Translations under genes and position numbers: made by a program | From: Clostridium sp. C8-1-8 | GTDB taxonomy: Bacteria; Bacillota; Clostridia; Clostridiales; Clostridiaceae | Assembly: GCF_009928445.1 (NCBI RefSeq) | Contig: NZ_JAABNO010000032.1 | Span: 1 to 58,797, forward strand | Direction: 5' to 3' | DNA: 58,797 nucleotides | The notes under the pieces: generated by a model | The model's database searches: none | Seen by the model: only the letters and a program-made list of their open reading frames with translations | Told to the model about the DNA's origin: nothing | In this document: one piece after another, positions 42,390-51,880 of the stretch | Layout of the letters: every line of letters starts with the position of its first letter | How positions within the stretch are numbered: position 1 is the first letter of the stretch

Positions 42390-43823
42390 ATGCTAAAAGT
42401 ACTTTTCGTAGCGTCTGAAGCAGATCCGTTTATAAAGACAGGTGGGCTGGGGGATGTTATGGGAGCTCTACCAAAAGCCTTGGTAAAACAGGGAGTTGAT
42501 GCGAGAGTTATAATACCTAAATATAAAAATATAAAAGGCAAATTTAAGGATGAACTTTATTTTTCTAAATGGTTTATGGTTCCAGTTGGATGGAGAAACT
42601 CTTACTGTGGAGTTTTTCAGTATAAATATGATAATGTAACCTTTTATTTTATAGACAATGAAAGATACTTCTGCAGAGATGGATTATACGGATACTATGA
42701 TGATGGAGAAAGATTTGCATTCTTTGATAGAGCAGTACTCAATGCTATTAAAGAATTAGATTTTAAACCAGACATAATACATTGCAATGATTGGCAAACT
42801 GGAATGATCCCTGTGCTTTTAAAATTAGAATACAGTAAGGATATGTTTTACTCTAATATAAAAACAGTGTATTCCATTCATAACCTACTTTTTCAAGGTA
42901 CTTACGATCCAGAGATTTTGCAAGAACTTTTTGGATATGACATGGAACCATATGATAACGGTAGTTTAGAGCTATATGGGGGAGTAAGTTTTATGAAGGG
43001 AGGTATAAACTATTCAGATAGAATATCTACAGTTAGTTATACCTATGCATCAGAAATTCAAAGCGAATATTATGGGGAAAAACTAGATGGACTTTTAAGA
43101 GTGAGGAACAATGTACTTTCAGGAATAGTAAACGGCATAGATTATGATAGGTATAATCCTGAAAATGATGAATATATATTTAAAAATTATAATTTAGATA
43201 GAATACAGGATAAGAAGATAAACAAGATAGAGCTTCAAAAACAGCTTGGGTTACCGCAAAGGGAAGATGCACCTATGATAGGGATAGTATCAAGACTTAC
43301 TAATCAGAAAGGCATGGACTTGGTAGTAAATATAGCAGATAGGCTTTTGCAGCATAATGTTCAGTTAGTGGTTTTAGGTACAGGAGATAGCTGGTACGAA
43401 GATCATTTTAGAAATTTACAATATAGATACCCTGATAAGGTGTCAACTAATCTAATGTTTAGTGATGAATTAGCCCATAGGATATACGCTGGAGCAGATA
43501 TGTTCCTTATGCCGTCATTATTTGAGCCTTGCGGACTTGGACAATTGATAGCTTTAAGATATGGAACTATTCCAATAGTAAGGGAGACTGGAGGCTTAAA
43601 GGATACAGTTATTCCTTATAATAAATTCAATGGAGAAGGAAATGGCTTTAGCTTTAGAAATTATGTAAGTCATGAGTTGCTTTCTACAATAGAATACGCT
43701 ATACAATCTTATTATAATAAGCAAGTTTGGGATGGGCTTATAAGACATGCAATGATTTCTGATAACAGCTGGGAAAAGGCTGCAGTAGACTACAAAGGAC
43801 TTTATGATTCTTTACTATACTAA
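42390..43823 (+). CDS. glgA: Glycogen synthase (first copy)
   Basis: A 477-residue GT5 glucosyltransferase that extends glycogen from ADP-glucose. The N-terminal KTGGLGDVMGALPKAL (residues 15-30) is the ADP-glucose-binding K-x-G-G-L-G-D-V motif. The C-terminal FEPCGLGQLIALRYGTIPIV near 380 holds the retaining-GT E-x7-E region, then RETGGLKDTV. AGGGAGG precedes the ATG, 43 bp after glgB. A second GlgA lies at 53.2-54.7 kb. Confidence 0.94.
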   Translation: MLKVLFVASEADPFIKTGGLGDVMGALPKALVKQGVDARVIIPKYKNIKGKFKDELYFSKWFMVPVGWRNSYCGVFQYKYDNVTFYFIDNERYFCRDGLYGYYDDGERFAFFDRAVLNAIKELDFKPDIIHCNDWQTGMIPVLLKLEYSKDMFYSNIKTVYSIHNLLFQGTYDPEILQELFGYDMEPYDNGSLELYGGVSFMKGGINYSDRISTVSYTYASEIQSEYYGEKLDGLLRVRNNVLSGIVNGIDYDRYNPENDEYIFKNYNLDRIQDKKINKIELQKQLGLPQREDAPMIGIVSRLTNQKGMDLVVNIADRLLQHNVQLVVLGTGDSWYEDHFRNLQYRYPDKVSTNLMFSDELAHRIYAGADMFLMPSLFEPCGLGQLIALRYGTIPIVRETGGLKDTVIPYNKFNGEGNGFSFRNYVSHELLSTIEYAIQSYYNKQVWDGLIRHAMISDNSWEKAAVDYKGLYDSLLY

Positions 43824-44042
43824 AAATATATCAATTCAAAAACTATTTTTTAAAAACTCCTCTATGCTCTTTAGAAAATAAAAATTAAAAATTAAAACTT
43901 TATATAATTTTATAACTAAATAAATATAAAATCATATAAATATATAGTGATAGAAATGATTTAAGAGGCAGTAGTAGCAGTTTAAGATTTATTAATTTCT
44001 AGTTTAATAAATACTATTAAATTAGAACAGGGAGGAATAGAT

Positions 44043-46478
44043 ATGTTTAACATAGACAAGGACGCCTTTAAAAAAGACTATCTTAAGAAGTTTTTAGAAC
44101 TTCACGGCAAGGAATTAGAGAAAGGAACTCAGCAAAATAAGTATGAAACATTAGGAAGTTTAGTTAGAGACTATGTTGCTAAAGCTTGGATAGATACAAA
44201 TAAAAGATACAACGAAACAGGCGAAAAACAAGTTTATTATTTCTCCATGGAATTTTTGCTAGGAAGACTTTTGGGAGATGCGCTCTTAAATCTAGGTATA
44301 AGAGATATATGTAAGGAAGCATTGGGTGAGTTAAATATAGATCTTAGAGAGCTTGAGGAATTTGAGCATGATCAAGGACTTGGAAACGGTGGGTTAGGAA
44401 GACTTGCAGCTTGTTTTTTAGATTCTATGGCATCTCTTAATATTCCAGGACATGGCTGTGGAATTAGATATAAATATGGGTTCTTTGAGCAAAAAATAAT
44501 AAATGGTGCTCAGGTTGAGGCACCAGACTACTGGCTTAGGGAAGGCAACGTATGGGAGATAAAGAAGCCGGATAAGTCTGAGATAGTTAAGTTTGGTGGG
44601 GAGGTAAGAGTAGAAGAAGTTAATGGAAGATTAACTTTTACTCATGTCAATTATGAACCAGTTTTGGCTATACCTTATGATACTCCTGTAGTAGGCTATA
44701 AGAATGATGTGGTAAACACTTTAAGACTTTGGAGTGCTGAGCCAGTATCGAATGAATTTGATTTTTCATCTTTTAGCAGAGGTGACTTTTTAAAGGCAAT
44801 AGAATATAAAAATTCTGTAGAAGCTATATCTCATGTACTTTATCCTGATGATACATTTTATGAAGGAAAGATTCTAAGACTTAAGCAGCAGTACTTCTTT
44901 GTATCTGCAGGTATACAAAGCATAATAAGATACTTTAAGGATAATGGGCATAATCTTTTGAATCTTGATGATCTACTTGCTATTCATATTAATGACACTC
45001 ATCCAACTTTAGCTATTCCTGAGCTAATGAGGATTCTTATGGATGAAGAGGGGATGTCTTGGGAAGATGCTTGGAGAATAACTACTAATACTATTTCTTA
45101 TACCAATCACACAATACTTGCTGAAGCATTAGAAAAATGGCCCGTTGATATGTTCAAAAAGCTTCTGCCAAGAATATATCTGATTGTTGAGGAAATAAAT
45201 AGAAGATTTTGTGAAGAATTATGGAATAAGTATATTGGACAATGGGATAAGATATCTAAGATGTCTATAATAGGAGATAACTATGTTAGAATGGCAAACT
45301 TAGCCATAGTAGGAAGTCATAGTGTAAATGGTGTAGCTAAGCTACACACAGAAATATTGAAGAAACAAGAGATGAAGGAGTTCTATTATCTGTTCCCAAG
45401 AAAGTTTAACAATAAAACCAATGGTATAACCCATAGAAGATGGTTAATTAAGTCAAACCCAGAACTTACAGCTTTGCTTATAGATACTATAGGAGAAGGT
45501 TGGATAAAACATCCTACAGACCTTGAGAACTTTGAAAAGTTCTCAAAAGATACACCAGTTCTTGAGAAGCTTTTTGATATAAAGAATAATAATAAAAAAG
45601 CATTAGCAAAGATCATATATGATTCTAATGGAATAAAAGTAGATCCTAATTCTATATTTGATGTTCAGGTAAAGAGATTACATGCGTACAAGAGACAAAC
45701 GCTTAATTGTCTAAGAATAATGGATCTTTATAATAGATTGTTAGATAATCCAGATTTGGATATAGTGCCTAGAACCTTCATCTTTGCGGGAAAGGCAGCA
45801 CCAGGATATTATCTTGCTAAGAAAACTATAGAGCTTATAAATGCAGTAGGCGAAAAAGTAAATAATGATAAAAGAGTAAAAGATAAAATTAAAGTGGTTT
45901 ATATGGAGAACTACAGAGTATCACAAGCTGAAGATATAATACCAGCTACAGATGTAAGTGAACAGATATCTACAACCACAAAAGAAGCATCGGGAACTTC
46001 TAACATGAAGTTTATGATGAATGGTGCTATAACAGTTGCTACTTTGGATGGAGCAAATGTAGAGATAAGAGATGAGGTTGGAGATGATAATATAATAATA
46101 TTTGGATTGACTGAAAGAGAAGTCTTAGATTATTACTCAAAAGGCGGATATTCTGCATGTGAGACCTGTAATAGTGATCCAAGACTAAGAAGAGTCACTC
46201 AAGATATAATAAATGGTTATTATTCTTCTGACAAAGATAGATTTAAAACAGTTTTTGAACATCTGTTAACCTATAATGATGAATTTTTTGTTCTAAAAGA
46301 CTTTGACTCATACGTAAAAGCTCAGGATAAAGTAGATAGTATTTATAGAGATAAAAATAAATGGCAAAGTATGGCTGCAGTAAATATAGCTCATTCAGGC
46401 GTATTTTCTTCTGATAGAACTATACAGGAGTATGCTACAGGAATATGGGGATCTGGATATCTATATAAGAATTTGTAG
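44043..46478 (+). CDS. glgP: Glycogen phosphorylase
   Basis: An 811-residue PLP-dependent GT35 enzyme that releases glucose 1-phosphate from glycogen. The PLP lysine region is KEASGTSNMKFMMNGA near residue 645; EFEHDQGLGNGGLGRLAACF near 108 and IHINDTHPTLAIPELMRILM near 318 are further family blocks. CAGGGAGG precedes the ATG. The 219-bp gap after glgA has no gene or clear terminator, so it probably belongs to the same operon, giving synthesis and breakdown enzymes together. Confidence 0.95.
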   Translation: MFNIDKDAFKKDYLKKFLELHGKELEKGTQQNKYETLGSLVRDYVAKAWIDTNKRYNETGEKQVYYFSMEFLLGRLLGDALLNLGIRDICKEALGELNIDLRELEEFEHDQGLGNGGLGRLAACFLDSMASLNIPGHGCGIRYKYGFFEQKIINGAQVEAPDYWLREGNVWEIKKPDKSEIVKFGGEVRVEEVNGRLTFTHVNYEPVLAIPYDTPVVGYKNDVVNTLRLWSAEPVSNEFDFSSFSRGDFLKAIEYKNSVEAISHVLYPDDTFYEGKILRLKQQYFFVSAGIQSIIRYFKDNGHNLLNLDDLLAIHINDTHPTLAIPELMRILMDEEGMSWEDAWRITTNTISYTNHTILAEALEKWPVDMFKKLLPRIYLIVEEINRRFCEELWNKYIGQWDKISKMSIIGDNYVRMANLAIVGSHSVNGVAKLHTEILKKQEMKEFYYLFPRKFNNKTNGITHRRWLIKSNPELTALLIDTIGEGWIKHPTDLENFEKFSKDTPVLEKLFDIKNNNKKALAKIIYDSNGIKVDPNSIFDVQVKRLHAYKRQTLNCLRIMDLYNRLLDNPDLDIVPRTFIFAGKAAPGYYLAKKTIELINAVGEKVNNDKRVKDKIKVVYMENYRVSQAEDIIPATDVSEQISTTTKEASGTSNMKFMMNGAITVATLDGANVEIRDEVGDDNIIIFGLTEREVLDYYSKGGYSACETCNSDPRLRRVTQDIINGYYSSDKDRFKTVFEHLLTYNDEFFVLKDFDSYVKAQDKVDSIYRDKNKWQSMAAVNIAHSGVFSSDRTIQEYATGIWGSGYLYKNL

Positions 46479-46546
46479 GTTGTATTGGTAGTTGATTTCA
46501 GCATTTTTAAAAGGACTTCAATGCTTTTATCTTATAAGCTTGAAAA

Positions 46547-46577
46547 ACTCCTCTGATTATAAGAGGAGTCTTTTAAA
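46547..46577 (+). terminator. Probable terminator/attenuator after glgP
   Basis: ACTCCTCT (46547-46554) pairs with AGAGGAGT (46562-46569) and is followed by C and four T, flanked upstream by five A. It lies between glgP and the GH13 amylase and could reduce downstream expression. Confidence 0.6.
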
Positions 46578-46644
46578 GATGTACCACTTCACCTCAAAGA
46601 TTAAAAGATTAGTTTATCAGCTGTACTTTAGGAAGGATAGTGGC

Positions 46645-48507
46645 ATGGATAATTTTTATATATTGCATGATTCTCAAAATACTTACTATAGAAATCCATT
46701 TGGAGCAGTTAAAATAGGTACTGAAATTAGCGTATTAATTGAAACACAAGGATGTCAAGAGGCGTTTATTGAGCTCATTTATTTTGATGGACAGAGACAA
46801 AATATAAATATGGAGATGTTTCATAAGGAAGGTCAGTATAACACCTGCTTCTTTAAAACTAAATTTACTGCTAAAACAATAGGAATAATAAACTATTATT
46901 TTGTACTTAAAAGAGGTAACCAAACCTTATATTATGGCAACAATAGCGAGGGCTTAGGTGGTATAGGACAGGTATACTATGAAAATCCTAGATTATATCA
47001 GATAACGGTTTATGAAGATAGTTCCGTTCCTAGTTGGTATAAAGAAGGAATTATTTATCAAATATTTGTTGATAGATTTTTTAATGGTAATGATGACGGG
47101 GTAGTAAGTAATCCTAAGAAGAATTCGTTTATATATGGTAATTGGTATGATGAGCCGATGTATATAAGAGATAATAGTGGTAAGATACTAAGATGGGATT
47201 TTTTTGGAGGGAACTTAAAAGGAATAGTAAAAAAACTAAGCTATATAAAATCATTGGGAGTTACTACTGTTTATCTAAATCCTATATTTGAATCCCCTAG
47301 CTCTCATAAATATGACACTTCTAATTATAAGAATATCGATCCTATGTTTGGTGATGACAATATATTTAAGGAACTTTGTGGTGAAGCAAAAAGTTTGGGG
47401 ATAAGACTAATATTAGATGGTGTTTTTAGTCATACAGGTTCTGATAGTATATATTTCAATAAGCAAGGAAACTATGAAACCATAGGAGCTTATCAATCTA
47501 GACAATCTGTATATTACCAATGGTATAGATTTAGGAACTACCCGGATGAATACGATAGCTGGTGGGGTTTCGATAATATGCCCAATGTAGATGAGTTGAA
47601 CCCTTCATATATGGATTATATAGTGAATAAGGATGATTCTGTAATAGTAAAGTGGATGAAGTTGGGTGCATCAGGATGGAGGCTTGATGTAGCTGATGAA
47701 CTTCCAGATGAGTTTATAAAGGCTATTAAGAAAAAAATAAGGGAGACCAAGGAAGATGGTGTACTTATAGGTGAAGTATGGGAAGATGCATCCAATAAAG
47801 TAAGCTATGGTCAGAAAAGGGAGTACCTATATGGAAGAGAGCTCGATTCGGTTATGGGATATCCTTTTAGAGATAATATAGTTTCTTTTTTTAATAGAGA
47901 TATAGGTTCTCAATGGCTTGTTAAAAGATTTATGAGTTTATATGAGAATTATCCTAAGGAAAACTTTTATGCTTCAATGAATATATTAGGTACCCATGAT
48001 ACTGAAAGAATATATACTGTATTTAACAATAGATACAATAATGGTAGTATTGCTACAAGCATGGTTAAACTAGCAGCAGCATTTCAAATGACTTTTCCAG
48101 GAGTGCCTGTAATATATTATGGAGATGAAGTAGGTCTTAAAGGGGGACGAGATCCCGATAATAGAAGGGCTTATCCTTGGGGAAGAGAAAATAAGGAAAT
48201 ATTGAGCTGGTATAAAAGGCTCGCTAGTATTAGATCAAATAGCCTTGTACTAAAACGAGGTGAACTTAAGTTCTTTCATACTAATGATGATGTAATATGT
48301 TTTGAAAGAATCTATAAGAACAGCTGTATCTTAGTTGCTATAAATAGAAACATAGATAGGACAATAAAGGTAGAGTTTGGAGAGATAAGAGGTCACTTCA
48401 AAAGTTTAATTAGTAATTATAAGACAGATACAAATTACTCTGCTAATGGTTCTATATCAATAGAGCTTAAACCGATGGAGGTTAAACTATTGGTAAAGTT
48501 ATTTTGA
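46645..48507 (+). CDS. GH13 alpha-glycosidase (neopullulanase/maltogenic amylase-like)
   Basis: A 620-residue enzyme. The start FYILHDSQNTYYRNPFGAVK and following beta domain (about 1-120) resemble the CBM34-type N-terminus of cyclomaltodextrinase/neopullulanase proteins. The barrel shows VDRFFNGNDDG, WRLDVADELPDE with the nucleophile Asp, VLIGEVWEDA with the acid/base Glu, and LGTHDTERI. No signal peptide is seen, so it should be cytoplasmic and trim glycogen or limit dextrins beside GlgP. The frame continues upstream, but AGGAAGGA at 46630-46637 selects ATG 46645, and family proteins start there. Confidence 0.88.
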   Translation: MDNFYILHDSQNTYYRNPFGAVKIGTEISVLIETQGCQEAFIELIYFDGQRQNINMEMFHKEGQYNTCFFKTKFTAKTIGIINYYFVLKRGNQTLYYGNNSEGLGGIGQVYYENPRLYQITVYEDSSVPSWYKEGIIYQIFVDRFFNGNDDGVVSNPKKNSFIYGNWYDEPMYIRDNSGKILRWDFFGGNLKGIVKKLSYIKSLGVTTVYLNPIFESPSSHKYDTSNYKNIDPMFGDDNIFKELCGEAKSLGIRLILDGVFSHTGSDSIYFNKQGNYETIGAYQSRQSVYYQWYRFRNYPDEYDSWWGFDNMPNVDELNPSYMDYIVNKDDSVIVKWMKLGASGWRLDVADELPDEFIKAIKKKIRETKEDGVLIGEVWEDASNKVSYGQKREYLYGRELDSVMGYPFRDNIVSFFNRDIGSQWLVKRFMSLYENYPKENFYASMNILGTHDTERIYTVFNNRYNNGSIATSMVKLAAAFQMTFPGVPVIYYGDEVGLKGGRDPDNRRAYPWGRENKEILSWYKRLASIRSNSLVLKRGELKFFHTNDDVICFERIYKNSCILVAINRNIDRTIKVEFGEIRGHFKSLISNYKTDTNYSANGSISIELKPMEVKLLVKLF

Positions 48508-48544
48508 TTTAAAGCTTTATTTGAAGATAATAATTAGTTTAGCA

Positions 48545-48577
48545 AAAGTCACTGAAGGTCGCTTCAGCGACTTTTTC
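48545..48577. terminator. Terminator between the amylase gene and dinB
   Basis: AAAGTCACTGAAG (48545-48557) pairs with CTTCAGCGACTTT with one mismatch and is followed by T. It lies between convergent genes and probably serves the plus-strand amylase gene. Confidence 0.75.
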
Positions 48578-48590
48578 GCTGTTTGTGAAG

Positions 48591-49844
48591 CTATAAAATA
48601 CTAGACATAAAGGTATACTCATCTTCACCTACACCGCCGCTTAATGGTTTAACTCCGGAGTTTATAAAGACACCTCTAACTATAGAATAGTCACCAAACT
48701 TCTCTCTAATTTCATCTATGGCTTTATCTAAATTTTTAGATTTTTCCACTTGTTCTTCATCAAAGAAGGAAATTTGGTACGCGCTATTGGAACTTAGATC
48801 AGATACATGAACGCCTATGTGTCTTATTGGTTCACCAATCCAAAGTCTATCTAGAAGCTGGCGGCAGGTATCAAATATCTTCATTGTAGAATCTACAGGG
48901 GTAAATAACTTTATTTGTTTAGAATAACTCATAAAGCTAGTATTTTTTATATTTAAAGATACTACAGAACATAGATTTTCTGAATTTCTAAGTCTTAGAG
49001 ATACAGTTTCTACCAACGAAAGTATTATCTTATAAGCCTCTTCTTTACACTTTATATCATAAGGTATTGTTGTACTGTTTCCTAAACTTTTCATTGTTGT
49101 ATGACTCTCAGAAAGTACAGAAGAGTTTTCTATGCCATTAGCATAATTCCAAAGAGTCTGACCAAAACTTTTAAACTCATATCTTAGTATTTCTAGATTA
49201 TAGTTTGCAAGATCTCCTATGGAATTTATGTTTAGCGCTCTAAGCTTTGGAGCGGTGGAGCGACCTACCATAAATAAGTCTTCTACTGGTAATGGCCACA
49301 TCTTTACTTGTATTTCTTCTGGATAAAGAGTATGAACCTTATCTGGTTTTTCGAAGTCTGATGCCATTTTAGCTAAAAGTTTATTGGTAGAGATTCCGAT
49401 GTTGACAGTAAAGCCTAGAGTATCTCTGATTCTAGTTTTTATTTGTTTCGCCAATTCAATATCACTTATATTTGAGTTGCTATAAGTCAAGTCAACAAAG
49501 CACTCATCTACAGAAAATCTTTGAACAGAAGAGCTATACTCTTTTAGTATATCTACCATTGCATTACTACATCTCATATATAAGTCGTATCTTGGAGGAA
49601 CTACTACTAGATCGGGGCATTTCTTTAATGCAGAGTATAAGGTTTCTCCAGTAGTTATATTATATTTCTTAGCGGGTATAGACTTTGCAAGTATTATACC
49701 ATGTCTATTTTTAGGATTTCCTCCTACTGCAGATGGAACTTCTCTAAGGTCTAGTTTTTCACCATGTTGAAGCCTATAACATGCATCCCAAGATAAGTAA
49801 GCAGAATTTACATCAATATGAAATATTAGTCTTCTTTTTGTCAT
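48591..49844 (-). CDS. dinB: Y-family DNA polymerase (DinB/Pol IV type)
   Basis: A 417-residue translesion polymerase. The catalytic acids are in FHIDVNSAYLSWDA at the start and FSVDECFVDLT near residue 100; the fingers/palm segment AKSIPAKKYNITTGETLY, a helix-hairpin-helix region (LRALNINSIGDLANY) and the little-finger domain follow. No beta-clamp motif is certain, though ISFFDEE near residue 365 is a candidate. AGGGAG suits ATG 49844 better than ATG 49850. A consensus SOS box lies about 80 bp upstream, so it should be induced by DNA damage. It interrupts the two glycogen blocks on the opposite strand. Confidence 0.93.
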   Translation of the reverse strand: MTKRRLIFHIDVNSAYLSWDACYRLQHGEKLDLREVPSAVGGNPKNRHGIILAKSIPAKKYNITTGETLYSALKKCPDLVVVPPRYDLYMRCSNAMVDILKEYSSSVQRFSVDECFVDLTYSNSNISDIELAKQIKTRIRDTLGFTVNIGISTNKLLAKMASDFEKPDKVHTLYPEEIQVKMWPLPVEDLFMVGRSTAPKLRALNINSIGDLANYNLEILRYEFKSFGQTLWNYANGIENSSVLSESHTTMKSLGNSTTIPYDIKCKEEAYKIILSLVETVSLRLRNSENLCSVVSLNIKNTSFMSYSKQIKLFTPVDSTMKIFDTCRQLLDRLWIGEPIRHIGVHVSDLSSNSAYQISFFDEEQVEKSKNLDKAIDEIREKFGDYSIVRGVFINSGVKPLSGGVGEDEYTFMSSIL

Positions 49845-49924
49845 ATACATATCTCCCTAAAGAATATAAAACTTTATTCGGTAATTTTTTATATATTCAT
49901 ATTATATCCATATTTCAATTATAT

Positions 49925-49938
49925 AGAACATATGTTCT
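49925..49938. promoter_or_regulatory. LexA SOS box
   Basis: AGAACATATGTTCT is a perfect palindrome containing GAACATATGTTC, which fits the Gram-positive LexA (DinR) consensus CGAACRNRYGTTCG in its core. It lies between dinB (minus) and the zinc-ribbon gene (plus), 81 bp from the first and 85 bp from the second. Confidence 0.85.
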
Positions 49939-50022
49939 GAGGTAAATAAAAAATATTTATTATTCAGTATATGAATTTTTTTATATATAAGAGCATATTA
50001 ATTTTTATGGGAGGTGATTATT

Positions 50023-50460
50023 ATGATTAGAACTGTTGTATGTGAGAAAGAAGGGTGCAATGGGAATAGTTTTTATATAAATGCAGAGGATAACAACTTA
50101 AATATAATATGCAAGGAATGTGGAGCTATATATAGTTTTGATATAAGTTATTATGACTTTACCATGATTTCTAACTGTTCTTACTGTGACAACGATACTT
50201 TTAAGATATTTAAGGATACAGAAAAAGAAGGTATATATGCTAAATGCACTAAGTGCGGAAACCCTCCAGAGAAAGTATATATAGACACTGACGGAAATCA
50301 AGTTTCTTATAACGGTAAATTATTAAATGATATTAAGGATATGATATATAGGTTAGACCAAAGAGCATCAAATCTAGAAGATAAGATACAAGGACTTCAG
50401 GGAAGCCAAGAGCTGTTAGAAGAATCTCTTGCGTATATAACTAAGTTTATGTCAGAGTAG
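50023..50460 (+). CDS. Small double zinc-ribbon protein with C-terminal coiled coil
   Basis: A 145-residue protein with eight cysteines in two sets: Cys 7, 12, 30 and 33, then Cys 52, 55, 75 and 78, each a likely zinc-binding ribbon. Residues about 100-140 (RLDQRASNLEDKIQGLQGSQ) form a heptad-like coiled coil. No enzyme motif. GGGAGGTG at 50009-50016 selects ATG 50023 over GTG 50014. It shares the SOS-box intergenic region with dinB, so damage-linked expression is possible, but no function is recognised. Confidence 0.75.
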   Translation: MIRTVVCEKEGCNGNSFYINAEDNNLNIICKECGAIYSFDISYYDFTMISNCSYCDNDTFKIFKDTEKEGIYAKCTKCGNPPEKVYIDTDGNQVSYNGKLLNDIKDMIYRLDQRASNLEDKIQGLQGSQELLEESLAYITKFMSE

Positions 50461-50472
50461 AAGTTATTTATT

Positions 50473-50508
50473 CATAAATGCCTGTATTAAATGCAGCAGG
50501 CATTTATG
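50473..50508 (+). terminator. Probable terminator after the zinc-ribbon gene
   Basis: CATAAATGCCTG (50473-50484) and CAGGCATTTATG (50497-50508) form a perfect 12-bp stem with a 12-base loop. The following T-tract is short (TTTG). Confidence 0.7.
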
Positions 50509-50609
50509 TTTGTAATAGATATTTTATATATAGTGTAGGCTTTATATATGAGTATAAATAAAAATTTATTTAGGACACGTTTACATCTTGAAATATAGGA
50601 CTAACGACA

Positions 50610-50638
50610 TTGAAGGGGTAAAGAGGAATTGGTATAAT
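50610..50638 (+). promoter_or_regulatory. Promoter of glgC
   Basis: TTGAAG (50610-50615) and TATAAT (50633-50638) are separated by 17 bp, 75 bp before glgC. A weak cre-like site (AGGACACGTTTACA, 50572-50585; 11 of 14 on the reverse strand) lies just upstream. Confidence 0.6.
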
Positions 50639-50712
50639 AAATAAGTAATTACAGAATATGGCAAAAGTTTAAGCGTAGTATCGGGTCATGAAAAACGAAG
50701 GGAGAGGTTAAA

Positions 50713-51861
50713 ATGGTAAAAAAGGAGATTATAGCTTTAATACTTGCTGGTGGACAAGGGTCGAGATTAGGGGTATTGACTAAGAAACTAGCAAAGCCAG
50801 CAGTTCCATTTGGAGGAAAATATAGAATAATAGATTTTGCTTTAAGCAATTGTGCAAATTCAGGTATATACACAGTTGGGGTATTAACACAGTATCAACC
50901 TCTTGAACTTAATTCGCATATAGGAATAGGCAGCCCTTGGGATCTAGATAGAAGAGATGGAGGAGTAGCGATACTTCCACCTTATCAGGAAGAAAGAGGC
51001 GGGAACTGGTATAAAGGAACTGCTAACGCTATATACCAGAATATACCCTTTATAGATGGTTATGAACCAGAGTATGTGTTGATCTTATCTGGTGATCACA
51101 TATATAAAATGGATTATGAGAAGATGCTTGATTTTCATAAGCAGAAAGAGGCAGATGCAACAATTGCTGTTATTGACGTTTCATTAAGCGAAGCATCTAG
51201 ATTTGGGATTATGAATACTAGAGAGGATTTGTCTATATATGAATTTGAAGAAAAGCCAGCTAACCCTAAAAGTACAAAGGCATCTATGGGAATATATATT
51301 TTTAACTGGAAAGCTCTTAAAAAGTTTTTAAGAGAGGACGAAGCTGATAAAAGTTCAGTTAATGATTTTGGTAAAAATATAATTCCTAATATGCTTAGTG
51401 AAGGTAAAAGGTTAGTGGCATATCCATTTAAAGGCTATTGGAAGGATGTTGGTACTATAGATAGCCTTTGGGAAGCTAATATGGATTTATTAAAAGATAA
51501 TAATGAGCTTAATCTTTATGATGATGAGTGGAGAATTTATTCCGTAAACCCAGGAAGACCAGCTCAATATATAGGACAAACTGCTTCGGTAAAATCTTCT
51601 TTAATTGTTGAGGGATGCATAATTCATGGAGAAGTGCAAAACTCAGTATTATTTCCAGGGGTTGTAGTAGGTAAAAATTCCGTAATAAAGGATTCTGTAA
51701 TAATGCCAAATACTAAAATCGGAGAAAATGTTCTTGTTAATAAAGCTATTGTAGGTGGCGGAGTAGCAATAAGAAAAGAATGTAAGATAGGTAATGGCAA
51801 GTCAATAACAGTAATACCGGCAAAAGAAGACTTAAAAAGCGGAACTATTATAGAAGGGTAG
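50713..51861 (+). CDS. glgC: Glucose-1-phosphate adenylyltransferase
   Basis: A 382-residue ADP-glucose pyrophosphorylase, the committed step of glycogen synthesis. The nucleotide-binding start is LILAGGQGSRLGVLTKKLAK, followed by KPAVPFGGKYRIIDFALSNC. ILSGDHIYKMDYEKML holds the metal-binding Asp, FEEKPANPKSTKASMG the glucose-1-phosphate site, and the C-terminal left-handed beta helix shows hexapeptide repeats from about residue 290. GGGAGAGG precedes the ATG. It is followed after 19 bp by glgD. Confidence 0.96.
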   Translation: MVKKEIIALILAGGQGSRLGVLTKKLAKPAVPFGGKYRIIDFALSNCANSGIYTVGVLTQYQPLELNSHIGIGSPWDLDRRDGGVAILPPYQEERGGNWYKGTANAIYQNIPFIDGYEPEYVLILSGDHIYKMDYEKMLDFHKQKEADATIAVIDVSLSEASRFGIMNTREDLSIYEFEEKPANPKSTKASMGIYIFNWKALKKFLREDEADKSSVNDFGKNIIPNMLSEGKRLVAYPFKGYWKDVGTIDSLWEANMDLLKDNNELNLYDDEWRIYSVNPGRPAQYIGQTASVKSSLIVEGCIIHGEVQNSVLFPGVVVGKNSVIKDSVIMPNTKIGENVLVNKAIVGGGVAIRKECKIGNGKSITVIPAKEDLKSGTIIEG

Positions 51862-51880
51862 CATAGAGGAGGCGCACAAT

